A DNA stretch of 64,000 bases from the NCBI GenBank assembly GCA_037157565.1, contig JAZHRO010000013.1:75075501-75139500 (forward strand). The letters run 5' to 3'. Shown piece after piece: positions 37,192 through 48,240 of the stretch (position 1 is the stretch's first letter; every line of letters starts with the position of its first letter). Origin of the DNA: Thalassia testudinum (lineage: Eukaryota > Streptophyta > Magnoliopsida > Alismatales > Hydrocharitaceae). The notes under the pieces are model-generated. The model saw only the letters and a list, made by a program, of their open reading frames with translations, was not told where the DNA came from and did no database searches. Position numbers and translations under genes: made by a program.

Positions 37192-38115
37192 TGATGAGAA
37201 CCTCATCATGAACCTTAACTAGCACATTTTGACCTAATAAATTGAACAAAAAGTCCTACATAACCTAAGGGAAGGCCTAAATCAGGGAATTGTGAATCTG
37301 AGAATAAAACATTATACAAGGGGTAAAACTGTAATTTTACCATTGTAGTGCATGAAGGGAATTTATAAGGGTCTATACATAGGTCAAGTTAACTTAATAA
37401 GAGAAAAAGTGGGATGATTTGGTCAGAAAAGGGTTATGACAAAATATGGGAATTAAATGACATTTTGTAACCCTAAAATAAATCAACTTTAATTCACGAA
37501 GTTTCAGGCAAGATAAAAATCAACCAAACCCTCTAAAATTTATGGAAAAATATCTTCTAGGGTTTAGAACCTTCAATTTGACCGTTGGAACCTGTTTTGA
37601 CCTAGATTGAGGACCATACCCAATTTTTGACCTAATTTGGATTTTTATGCAAAATAACCAGTCAAACGTGGTCAAACAAAAAATACAACTTCACCATTAG
37701 ATTTATTAGGTCCAAATTAGGTTGGTACCAAAATTTGGACCTAAGGAAAGGTCGTCTTAACCCACTTTGTAATTTAGTCCTCAAAATTACTTTCAGACCC
37801 TCAACTTTTTGAAACTCTTACGAATACCCCCTATCTTGCCCATCATTTTCTTCAATCTGGTCCCTCTGCCACCCGCTGTGCAGGCCATACCTCCGGCGAC
37901 TTTGCGCGGAGGATGGCGCCGCGCATGCATGGGGAGCCGGCCCCAGATTTGAATGGGGAGCTCCTTGCGGAGCCTCCTACTGCATGGGCCGACTCCCATG
38001 CCCTGTCGGCCGGCATACCTCTCGTGCGAACGCGCGAGAGGTATGGGTCTCCATCTGCCTCAACTCCAACAAGACTTTTCCCGCCACTCTCGCGCATTTC
38101 CCGGCTAGCCCTCTC

Positions 38116-38125
38116 CTATTTAAGG
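38116..38125 (+). promoter_or_regulatory. LTR TATA box
   Basis: CTATTTAAGG, kept as CTATTTTAGG near 53487 in the 3' LTR and CTATTTAAGC near 61121 in the chimeric third copy. Transcription would begin about 30 bp downstream. Confidence 0.55.
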
Positions 38126-39350
38126 AGCGACACTCCTCACCGCATCCTCCAAGCTCCATTTGGCCCGAGAATCCCTTCCAATTCCTCTCCTCCCAACTCC
38201 GGCCATTCGCCCAGAGCTTCCGGCGACACTCCTTCTCCTCTCTTGTCGCCCTACCACCATACCAATGGCAGGGTTACCTTCGCCGTCTTCCACCACATCA
38301 CGCCGTACCAGCGGGCGCTCTCCAACACCTCTTCCTCGTCGTCGTCTCTTCCCCTGGGTGCCTTCGTCTCCGGCGACGGCAACACCGGCCTCCCGCCGCC
38401 TCCGCATCCCCCCCTTCACTCTGGACTCACAACTAAGTCCCTCTTACCCTTCTCTTTATTTCCCCTCTGTTAATTTGCTATTTCAACCCCACGACAACCG
38501 TAGACCACCACCATCTCCTCCACCTCCGACAGATCACCGGCGAGGTGTCTCCGTCACCTCCCCACAACCATCCACCTCGCTAGACCCCGCAGAAGCTTCA
38601 CCTCCATCCACTGATCATCTTGCGACCCTCCATCGACTGCGCCACTCACTGAAACCCTGCCCCGAACAAACCCACTCACACCGACTCAAACTGACCTGGG
38701 CATGCACGCCTAGGCTGTTATGAGCCACGCAGACCCCTGCAGTAACTTCGCCGTGCTCTGGCGAAGCCTGCCGAACGTTCTGACAAGGCCACGGGGTCGT
38801 TTGCATGCTTTCAGGTCCCGTGCCTCCGCCGCCATTGACGTCAAGCTTGGAGCAAGCTCGCAAGCAGCTCCAGGCCCTTCCAGCTCCAGGAGACGATCCT
38901 AGGTTGGGCGGAAGACTTCCGCGCACAACTCCAGGTCTTCAATTGGCAGCGAAGACCTCAACTGGAGTGGCTATTGCTCGCACTCCATGCTGCGGGTGAG
39001 CAAGAAAGGAGGGGCGCAGATAGTCTCACCTCGGGCGTTTTTAAGTGCCTCGCGACACATAAAGGGAAAAAGTGACTAAGGCTTATCCCCTTCGTCACAC
39101 GGGGTGAGCTCCCTCTCACCCGCTCACCCGGCCTTGTCCACAACCACCCCCCGCGGACCTGGCCCGACCCATTTACCTAAGCTGTGCACACCTCGCCCAC
39201 CATCGCACGCCGATGGGCCTGGTCCCGGGCGCGTTACCTGACCTGTATACCCGAACAGGCTCTGGGAGAGAGAACCCTAGAGTGAAATAGAGAGAGAGAC
39301 GCGGGGAGGGTAGGGGTTAGGTTTTGCCTAACCATATGCCTATGCAGGGA

Positions 39351-39722
39351 ACTGAAGAAGAAGGAAGAAGAGGAAGAGAAGCAAACTGAAGAAGGAGACG
39401 CAGCTCAAGAAAGAAGAAGAAGCCAAGAAGACCAAGCAGGAAAAGCTGAAGAAGAAGAAAGGAAAGAAAGAAAAAGAAGAAAGAGCAGGAGCTGAAGCAG
39501 AAGAAGAGGAAGAGCTGAACCCAAAGGAGGAAGCTGCAACCGAAGAGAAGAGAAGAAGAAAAAGCCAAGGAGAAGAAGAGCAGCAGCAGGAAAGAAGAAC
39601 CTGTGCACTGTGGCAAGTGGCTACTTAAGGCGTCTGATTCCTAGAATCAGATGTCTGGATACAGAAAGAAGAAGAAAAAGAAAGCCAAAAAGAAAGAGAG
39701 AAGAAGAAAAGGAGAAGAAACA
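39351..39722 (+). repeat. Purine-rich (GAA)-type tract in the LTR
   Basis: Almost pure A/G text at 39351-39600 and 39660-39722, separated by a 60-bp block holding the GTCTGATTC hairpin. It reads as Lys/Glu-rich in one frame, but indels between copies do not preserve that frame. Confidence 0.75.
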
Positions 39723-39878
39723 TTTTATTTCTCTCTAGTTCTTTTTGTAAAACAGTGTATTATTGTAAATTATGATTTTCTATGCTTCTAAAAATCAAGC
39801 TTGCTCTCTGAGTTCGATCTCGGAGGATTTTAATATTCGAGTAATAAAATCAAATCAGACTAGTTCCTCACCAATTTT

Positions 39879-39896
39879 TGGCGCCGTTGATGGGGA
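39879..39896 (+). promoter_or_regulatory. Primer-binding site, tRNA-Asp type
   Basis: TGGCGCCGTTGATGGGGA, five bases after the LTR end. It matches the tRNA-Asp 3' complement used by Athila/Tat elements except at the centre. Confidence 0.8.
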
Positions 39897-40913
39897 GCAA
39901 CGGGCATTTTTAGAAGCTTCAAAATCACAATTTCTAATTTTATACTGACTTGATCTCTCTTCTTGTTGTGCAGGAAAGGCAAGAAAGGGCAAGCAGCCGC
40001 ACAACAACCACACCAGGGACAGGTAACCTTCAGCCCTCCCTCTTAATCCCCTTACATTCTAAAGAGGAAAAAGAAAAGAAAAATCAATCTAGGGCTACCT
40101 GTCTTCTGTACTTAGTAATTCACAGAGTTGCATGATTTTGAATTTCAACACACTTTAACTGCATATCCACTTAAGGTAACTAGGGCTAAAACCTTCGTTT
40201 TTGAGCCCTAATTACCCATTTCTGAGGCAACTAATTAGACCAACTAGAGCCAACCTAGGATTCCAAGCTAGGGTTTTAGAGACACAACTTCTAAACAAAG
40301 AACTGAAAAATCTAAAAGAAGGTGTGCCTAAACCATTGCTTGAAAAGATCTATTAAGAGAAACCTTAAGAAATCCGGCTCTTAATTCACTTGAACACTAA
40401 AAGAAAGGACCTAAGAAGCTCTCATAGGAACAAAAGGTGAAGTTGATCCTTTGGATCAACCAACCTTTAAATTAGGTTACTTTTGCACACAAAAAGCTTA
40501 AAGTTCAAGTGAAACCCTAAGCACCTTGATCTTAATTAAAAGTGGTAGACTTAAGAGGTCAAGGTCCCCATTCTAGTCTACTTGGAATCTCAGTGACAAG
40601 AGAGGTCGGGTGGAGGAAACCCTATAACCCGTGGGGGCACTCTACTGTGTAGGGGTCTTCACGAGACTCACCCTCTCTAGCTGCTCAAGTAATTCTCAGG
40701 TGAACGACCTTCTAATCAAGGGGTATCATCTGCCCCGAACCTCTATAGTCACCCAACATACTTTGGGTGTTTTGATTGGGTACAACACATTCTAACCTCA
40801 TCCAGTCCATCAGTGCATGTTTGGTAGGAGGTCCTTGAAACCTCCTCTAGAAATCCACTCTCCCCGAGGCCAAGCCTCGGCACCCTTGTTTGTGCAACAA
40901 CCACTCCACATAG
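39897..40913 (+). other. Leader of the Athila-like element, non-coding
   Basis: About 1 kb between primer site and gag (before the solo LTR insertion). A splice-acceptor-like TTCTTGTTGTGCAG ends near 39973. No long frame. Confidence 0.5.
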
Positions 40914-41325
40914 TGTTGGTGCTAGAGCACCACGATCATTTGTTTTGATGATAACAAAACACGTGTTATTTAACACTTGCAATTTGAGTCCTAGATTTCA
41001 GGTCAATTGCAAATGTGGACTTGTTTAGACGGAGTTCGAGCTCGCATCCAGGACGGATTGGAGGAGCTTGACGGAAAACAGAGGAGGTTCGCGTGAAGCG
41101 AAAGATTGAAGATGGAAGGAAATGAAGAATATGATAGATTTCCTTCTTTCGTACTTGTTGTATTTTTCGTTTCTTTTGTTGCTCTTTATTTTCCTTAGAT
41201 ATTTCATGTTAAAGAGCTTCAAAGAACCCTAACAGTAGTCCTAGGAACACCGGCACAACCCTAGGATACTTAGGTTTTCTGTAGAATACTTAGAAAACCA
41301 ATATAGGGTTCAAACAGCACTTCCA

Positions 41326-41863
41326 GACGTCTAATTCCCAAATCAGACGTCTGATAAAGTATTTTAAGACGTCTGACTATTGTTTCAGACGTCTGATAAC
41401 TGTTAGGCTGAACATAGTTAGTTCTGTCTGATGAAATCAGACGTCCAGACCTTAGACCAGACGTCTTAGGAGACGTCTGATGACTTTGCCAGACGTCCAA
41501 TTAGTGGACCGTTGGCTGGCTTAGCAAACACTCAAGAATATGACCGTTAGAGCCTTATCAGACGTCCATAGGACTGTCCAGACGTCTGATAAATGACCGT
41601 TTTGCCTCGGCTGACCCAAAATCTCTTCTCAGAGATTTTCTAGCCGTTGCAACGTTTGGAAATCAATTCCCACAGTAAAAGTAGGTTTCCAGACGTCCAG
41701 ACTTAGAGCCAGACGTCCTGTATGTCGTCTGATGGACTTGCACAAAAACCCTGTTTAGATCTGATTCAAGTCAGGGAGAAACCCGCATAGAATCAGACGT
41801 CTGACATTTAAATCAGACGTCTTAAAGTGGCCTTCCAGACGTCTGATGCCAGAGTTAGACGTC
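41326..41863. promoter_or_regulatory. Eight 20-bp pairs of GACGTC palindromes (putative U3 enhancer)
   Basis: GACGTC starts at 41326/41346, 41368/41388, 41440/41460, 41472/41492, 41561/41581, 41692/41712, 41796/41816 and 41838/41858. All eight within-pair spacings are exactly 20 bp; between-pair spacings are 22 or 12 where pairs adjoin. Most sit in (T/C)CAGACGTCTGAT, itself palindromic. GACGTC is the core of the plant bZIP C-box. The array lies upstream of the TATA box, where LTR enhancers lie. Confidence 0.85.
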
Positions 41864-41976
41864 TGATTACCCTGTCAAATGTAATCATTGTCCTGATTTC
41901 GGCCTGATTCTCTTGGGCTTTGTTCCCAACGGCTATAGAACCTTTCCTAAGCCTTCCAAAGCCTTCCTAAGGCCTT

Positions 41977-41984
41977 TATAAATA
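41977..41984 (+). promoter_or_regulatory. TATA box of the copia solo LTR
   Basis: TATAAATA within CCTTTATAAATAGAGGGG, the best TATA match in the LTR. It places the GACGTC array in U3. Confidence 0.75.
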
Positions 41985-42717
41985 GAGGGGAGCCTTTTCA
42001 CACCTAGACACAACAAGAGAAACAAGAGAAACACCTAGACACACAAGAAACACTTTGCAATACACTAAGATCAAGTATTTCCACTCTCTTGTGTCCAAGA
42101 AGCTCTTGCTCTCTAAGCTCAAGTTCTACATCTTGAGAGCATCAAACCGTTGCGCACCCGCTCTCCCGCCGTTGTCTACGAGAGCGAAGTTGCGCCGTTG
42201 CGTGGCTCACGCACCCGCGTCATCGTCGACGCACTCCTTGCAAAGGGGAGTTTCCTTATTCCTATAGAAGCTAGGTTTATAATTACTTTGTTGGCTCTAT
42301 AGGACTTGTTGTTTCTTTTATCTTTGTTATTTTGTTGGGTATTCGCTTTGCGAATTCCCGTCTCCTTCGTGGGACAAAATCCTTCTCGTGGAGAGAAGGG
42401 GTTGAGGAACGCTACCCTCGTACTTGTAGCGTGGTTGTACTGAGGTTGAATCACCCTCATTTAAAGTGATTCGGTTAGTGGATTTGATCAACTAGGTTGA
42501 TCGGAAAATCCTAACTCGAGAGGGTTAGGTGGTGGTTTTCACCCGGTTTGGGTTTCCACCTAAAAATTACTTGTGCACATTTTGTGATTGCTTATTTTGT
42601 GAGATTGCTTTATTTCAATTCCGCATTTTTTTCGTCACGCTGATCTCACCCCTCCAAGTAGGGAAATTTCACATAGACCTCTCTTCTGAATTTGAACCTA
42701 GTTCCCCTTCTTCCATC

Positions 42718-44340
42718 ATGGCTCAACCTGTTGAAGAAGGGAATAATCTTGAGCACCAGCTCCAGCGTCTTAATGACCTCTTCCAGAATTTTATGAACCC
42801 ACCGCAGCGTCCCATGATGCGAGATCACTATAATCTCGCTGCGGTGGCAATTAAGCCTCGAGTCAGAATCCCAACTAGAGGACCTGATTCTGAATTGAAG
42901 CCCAATATGATTCATGCCATACTTAAATTCTATGGGCTTAACTCTGAAGATCCCTTCCAGCATATCAAACAGCTTAACCATCTGGCCCAGACCTTCGGGT
43001 CAGATGCACAAAATCGGAATATCTTACTCATGAAGATGTTCTCTTTCTCCCTTATGGACAAGGTGGCTCATTGGTATCAGACGTAGACCCGTCCGATCAA
43101 CACCTGGGAAGAACTTCAGTCGGAGTTTTTGAAGTTCTTTCCCATTGGTCGAACAAATGCCTTGCGCCATCAGATTACTCACTTCACGCAGCAGACGAGA
43201 GAACCTCTTCATGAGGCATGGGATCGATTCTAGGATCTCATGAGGAAGTGCCCCCTCACAGAGTTCCTAAATGGGAATAAGTCCAATCTTTTTACCAGGG
43301 ACTCTGTGAAGATATTAGATTGTTCGTCAATGCAACTTGTGGAGGGAATATCATGGGTCAACATGAAGACATAGTGTGGGAGATTTTTGAGAATATGTGC
43401 GAGAACTCAATCAACAATGACTCCATGGGATTATTCGACCGGACGAATACCCACGCAGCGACGAATCTCAGGGGAGCACATGAGGTGCAGGGCTTATCCG
43501 CATTCGTCGACTTGGAACTAATGGCCAGTCGGTTGGACAAGGTCTCAATTATTGAGAAGAAGGTGGACGAGCTGACTCAGCATTTGCAGCGAGCCACCTT
43601 TACGCATAACTCCTTCGCACCGCCACCTCCCGCAAGGGAAACTGTGCAGAACATTTCCCACCGATCTCCGAGGATGGACCCGTATCCACCCCCATCTGAC
43701 TCTAGGATCGGAGGGACCTCCGATCCTTTCTATTCTTGCCGGGGGAACTCTACTCCCCCATACTCTGATTTTCCTGAGGCTCCTCAGACCTGTGAGGACC
43801 TCAACGCCATTCAGAATGATCCCTTTTCCAACACCTACAACCCTGGATGGCAAAACCATCCCAATTTCCAGTGGGTAGGAAATTCTCAGACCCAAAGACC
43901 ACCTTATTAGCCTGTCCACAAGCCCCTCGTCCTTATCAGCCGCCTCAGCCTCGGCTCAACCCCACTTATCCATCCAAGCCAACCAAGACCAAATGTCCCT
44001 CATCCTTCAAACTCTGACTGACATTCAAAGAACGAATGCGGTTATCCAGAAACAACACAAGGACGAGATCACAGAGGTCTGCAACCAACTTGCCCAGTTG
44101 GCAAATTCTCGCCAATTGGGCACACTTCCTTCTCAACCTCTGCCTAACCCTAACAACGTGCCGACCCAACGGCACATTATGAACCCGAACCCGGGCCAAG
44201 CACACTTGATCTATCAGGCCCCTTCTATTCCATCACTTGATGGGATGGAAGCATCAACCTCCAATGCGGGTTATCAACAGCAGCAGCCCATCTTACCAAC
44301 TCCTAACCAGAACTAGGTAGAATTAAATTCTGTAACAACC
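42718..44340 (+). pseudogene. Athila-like gag (broken)
   Basis: ATG at 42718 begins MAQPVEEGNN. The following region has the plant retrotransposon gag core (ILKFYGLNSEDPFQHI, DKVAHWYQT, TWEELQSEFLKFFP, REPLHEAWDRF, and later NSVTTRSGK), which forms the virus-like particle. Stops interrupt it near 43084 and 43231. A frameshift near 43310 and another near 43910 move it between frames. The C-terminal part is rich in Pro, Gln and Asn. No CCHC knuckle was recognised. It continues into the protease region with a stop at 44314. Confidence 0.8.
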
Positions 44341-45579
44341 CGTAGTGGTAAAGCAACCCAAGACCCACCTTATCCAGACCACTCCAAGCCTGGTTGTCAC
44401 CTAAACCCTAGGATAGTTATCCAGGATGTCCATGTCCCAGATCAACAACCTGGACCTATTCTAGAGGAACCCACCAAGGTTCCATTTCCCGAGGCCTTGA
44501 CCAAGGGAAAGAGAACAACTAAACCCATGGCTCCTGAGGAGGACCTGATCAAGCTCTTTGAGCAGGTCCAAATAAACATCCCCTTGATGGATGCAATCCG
44601 CCACGTATTGGCTTATGCACGATTTTTGAAGAACGTATGTACACCCCAGCGTAAGCCGCGAACCAAGAGTAGGAGTCCTATTGTACTATCAGAGCAAGCC
44701 AGCTCTGTAATCTTGAGTAAACTCCTACCCAAGGCAAAAGACCTAGGCACTCCCCTGATTTCGTGTAAAATTGGTGAAACCTAATTCGATAGAGCTTTGT
44801 TAGACCTAGGTGCCTCCATTAACCTGATACCCACATCCCTGCTTAACCATCTAGAAGAATTCGAGCTTAAATCGACTGAGGCGACATTGCAGTTAGCTGA
44901 TCGATCCATTAAGTCACCTAAAGGAGTTCCTGAGGATGTTATTGTTAGGGTGTGGGATTTCTACTTCCCAGTAGATTTCATAGTTCTAGACATGGACACA
45001 CCTGAGAATCCAAAGGACACACCAATTATACCAGGGAGACCTTTTCTGGCCACTGCAAGGGCCAACATAAGTTGTGAGGAGGGCCAAATAGAGCTGAAAT
45101 TTGGAAATCAAACCCTCAAGATTGATATCTTTAAGGTCCAACAAGGGATTAATTGCGGTGTGATAGAGCAAATTTGTGATATCAGAGCCGTGGTTGAAGA
45201 ACCACAAATTGAGGACAACATGATTACCCCCAATCAACCACAAGAAGATCTAAAACCACAATTAGAGGAGTCAGAACTTGATCTGGACACACCCCTAACA
45301 CCTACCCTTGTTCCTCACACCCATTCCGAACCACCTGCTGCTGCTGATAACCCCGTTTTGGAACTCAAACCCCTTCCCGACCATTTGAAATATGTCTTTC
45401 TGGGTTTCAATCAGATACTTCCTGTGATTATAAATTCCAGACTCACATATGATCAGGAATCCCGTCCGATTGCTGTTCTCCAGCAACATCGCAGAGCCAT
45501 TGGTTGGACTCTCGATAATTTAATTGGAATAAGTCCCTCTTACTGCACACACCACATCTATTCTGAAGAGGGAGCATGA
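44341..45579 (+). pseudogene. Athila-like aspartic protease region
   Basis: Contains VPFPEALTKGK, INIPLMDAIRHVL and the active-site motif DLGAS with Asp at 44803-44805, then LQLADRSIKSP and GRPFLATARAN. These are typical of the Athila/Tat protease, which cleaves the Gag-Pol precursor. A TAA near 44782 breaks the frame just before the active site. The C-terminal part runs on into the start of the RT region. Confidence 0.82.
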
Positions 45580-46900
45580 CCTTCACGTGAGATGCAGAGA
45601 CGTCTGAACCCTAATCTGCAGGAGGTCGTGAAAAAGGAGATCATTAAATGGTTAGATGTAGGGATCATCTACCCGATCTCCGACAATCGCTGGGTGAGCC
45701 CAATCCAGGTTGTGCCTAAGAAGGTAGGGCTCACCATTATCATGACTGAAACCTGAGAGGTCATACCTACTCGTATAGCCAACTCGTGGAGAGTCTACAT
45801 AGATTACCAAAGACTCAATGCCTCCACGAAGAAGGATCATTTCCCACTACCATTTATTGATCAGATTCTCGAAAAACTAGCGGAAAATAGATTCTTATGC
45901 TTTCTTGATGGGTACCCCGGTTACAACCAAGTGGCAATTCATCCAGAAGACCAAGAGAAGAACACGTTCACTTGCCCCTTCGGGACATACGTGTTCTGAA
46001 GGATGCCTTTCGGTCTCTGCAATGCACCTGCGACTTTTCAGCGGTGCATACTTGCCATATTCTCTGATATGGTAGGTGACTATCTGGAAGTCTTCATGGA
46101 TGGCTTCTCAGTTTTTGGGGCATCATTTGACAATTGCCTCTAGCACTTGGTTCATATACTCTGGCGATGCATTGACGTAAATCTGGTTCTTTCCTGGGAA
46201 AAGAGCCACTTTATGGTGCCTGAGGGAATCGTCCTGGGACATTTGATTTTTGAGAGAGACATCCAAGTGGATCGAGCCAAGGTTAACCTGATTTCTAAAC
46301 CTTCTATGCCTAGCTCGATCAAGGACATCCGATCTTTTCTAGGGCACGTCGGTTTTTACCGTCGATTCATCCTTGATTTCTCGAAAATCGCGCGTCCCCT
46401 GACCACTCTTCTCTCCAAGGATGTGCCTTTTGAAATTTCCAAGGAATGCACTCAAGCTTTTGAGATCCTCCATGACCGAGTCACCCAAGCCCCGATCCTA
46501 CAGTCCCCTGATTGGTCTCAACCCTTTGAGATAATGTGCAATGCATCTGACTTCGCTATAGGAGCGGTTCTGGGGCAAAAGATTGATGGGAAACTCGTGG
46601 TCATCTACTACGCTAGCAAGACACTTGACGAGGCTCAGCGTAACTACACGGTTACGGAGAAAGAGCTGCTAGCTGTAGTATTTGCCCTTGAAAAATTCAG
46701 ATCTTATCTCCGAGGTTCCCATGTTATAATCTACTTAGATCACACAGCTATAAGGCATCTCCTTGCGAAGAAGGACGCGAAGCCTCGATTAATCCGATGG
46801 ATCTTGCTGTTGCAAGAATTTGACCTCGAGATTCACGATAAAGCGGGAAGACAGAACGTGGTAGTTGACCACTTGTCCCGCCTTCCTTCTGAGATCATCA
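45580..46900 (+). pseudogene. Reverse transcriptase - RNase H (broken)
   Basis: RT blocks VVKKEIIKWLDVGIIYPI, SPIQVVPKK, HFPLPFIDQILE, FLDGYPGYNQ and MPFGLCNAPATFQRC are present. The catalytic FMDD is FMDG here (Gly codon 46102-46104), so one metal-binding Asp is lost. RNase H follows (SDFAIGAVLGQ, EKELLAVVFALEKFRSYL, DHTAIRHLL). Its first catalytic Asp is Asn at 46540-46542. Stops lie near 45577, 45754, 45997 and 46141. The enzyme would copy element RNA into DNA, but this copy cannot work. Confidence 0.85.
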
Positions 46901-48240
46901 ACCCTTCTGGATCCATCACAGAGCATTTTCCTGATGAGCACCTCTTGACTATTGGTACTGGGCTTCCATGGTTTGCTGATATAGTAAACTATTTGGCATC
47001 ATACCAGATCCCGTCTGATTGGCCGAAGGCCAAGAAAGACAAGTTGAGTTCTGATGCCAAGTATTACATTTGGGAAGACCCGTACTTATTCCGCATAGGT
47101 GTTGACCAAATTATCTGGCGATGTGTCTGGGAGGTCAAATTCAATGGCATGCTTTCTTTCTATCATGACCAGGCATGCGGTGGCCATTTTTCTGGGCATA
47201 AAATCGCATCGAAAATCCTTCAGTGTGGCTTTTACTAGCCCACTATCTTCAAGGACGCATACAGTCACTGTAAGGCATGCAGCCGTTGCCAAACTTTGGG
47301 CAACATGAGCCATCGCAACATGATGCCTCTACAACCGATTCTCGTATGCAAGATTTTTGATATTTGGGGGATTGATTTTATGGGCCCTTTCCCTATCTCG
47401 GACGACTTCGAGTACATTTTACTCGATATTGACTACATGTCCAAATGGATCGAAGCTATTTCGACCCAAACCAGTGATCACAAGATCGTTATCAAATTCA
47501 TTCATTAGAATATCCTCTCAAGGTTCGGGATTCCTCGAGCTATCATTTCTGATGGAGGGACCCATTTTACCTACGCTCAATTCAAGTCACTAATGACCAA
47601 ATACGCGGTGTCGCACCGAATCTCTACTCCTTATCACCCACAGACTAATGGTCTAATTGAGCTATCAAATCGGGAGATTAAGAAAATTTTGCAGGTTTCT
47701 GTTCGACCTGACAGGAAGGACTGGTCATCCTGACTTTCGGAAGCTTTGTGGGCTTATAGGACCGCCCACAAGATCCAATTAGGCATGTCTCCTTTTAAAC
47801 CGGTATACGGGAAGGCGTGTCGCCTCACCGTCAAACTGGAGCATAAAGCCTATTAGGCAGTATGGAATTGCAACCTAGATCTTTCTAAGGCTGGAACCCA
47901 CAAAAAGCTTCAGATAAGAGAGATTGATGAATTACGCCTTGATGCGTATGAAAACTCATGAATCTACAAAGAGAGGGTTAAAGCCTTTCATGACAAGCAC
48001 ATATCTAGAAAGATCTTTCACCATGGTCAGAAGGTCCTACTCTTCGATGCCCGACTTAAATTGTTTCCTGGAAAACTACAATCCAAGTGGGTCGGACCAT
48101 ATCTTGTCTGACAGATCTTTGGAAATGGAGTCGTCGAGATCAGTCCACTTAGCCATGATTCCGAACCTTTCGTCATGAACGATTAGAGACTCAAACCATT
48201 CATTGACATGACCAATACAAATTTGGCTGAGTCATCATTT
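46901..48240 (+). pseudogene. Integrase (broken)
   Basis: The zinc-binding HHCC region is visible (HFSGHK near 47187 and CKACSRC at 47269-47289). The DDE core residues are retained: Asp in GIDFMGPFP near 47372, Asp in IISDGGTHF at 47551, and Glu in TNGLIELSNREIK near 47659. Stops at 47236, 47506, 47731, 47854, 47959, 48109 and 48184 break the frame. The C-terminal part, with KWVGPYLV, is present. Confidence 0.85.

Larger units (their letters stand above)
37192..39873 (+). repeat. 5' LTR of the Athila-like element
   Basis: It has a TATA-like CTATTTAAGG at 38116-38125, a C-rich leader-like section, a long purine tract (39351-39600, 39660-39722) and the hairpin GTCTGATTC-CTA-GAATCAGATGTC near 39631. 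The start contains its own inverted repeat, TGATGAG-AAC-CTCATCA. Close relative of 52553-55238. Confidence 0.88.
40914..42671 (+). mobile_element. Solo LTR, Ty1/copia (Sirevirus-like), 1.76 kb
   Basis: Starts TGTTGGTGCTAGAGC and ends GAAATTTCA, flanked by CATAG at 40909-40913 and 42672-42676. Early TTTTGATGATAACAAAACAC and late TGATCTCACCCCTCC text are typical of plant Sirevirus-type LTRs. A strong TATA box, TATAAATA, lies at 41977-41984. The 540 bp upstream of it hold sixteen GACGTC palindromes arranged as eight pairs. It sits in the leader just before gag of the host element, so it inserted later and then lost its interior by LTR recombination. Confidence 0.85.

Noticed and set aside
37913..38723. 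Overlapping 150-187-codon Pro/Ser-rich frames in the LTR
   Set aside because: They lie in the GC-rich LTR leader, are in different frames from one another, and are disrupted in the 3' LTR. No protein family similarity is visible.
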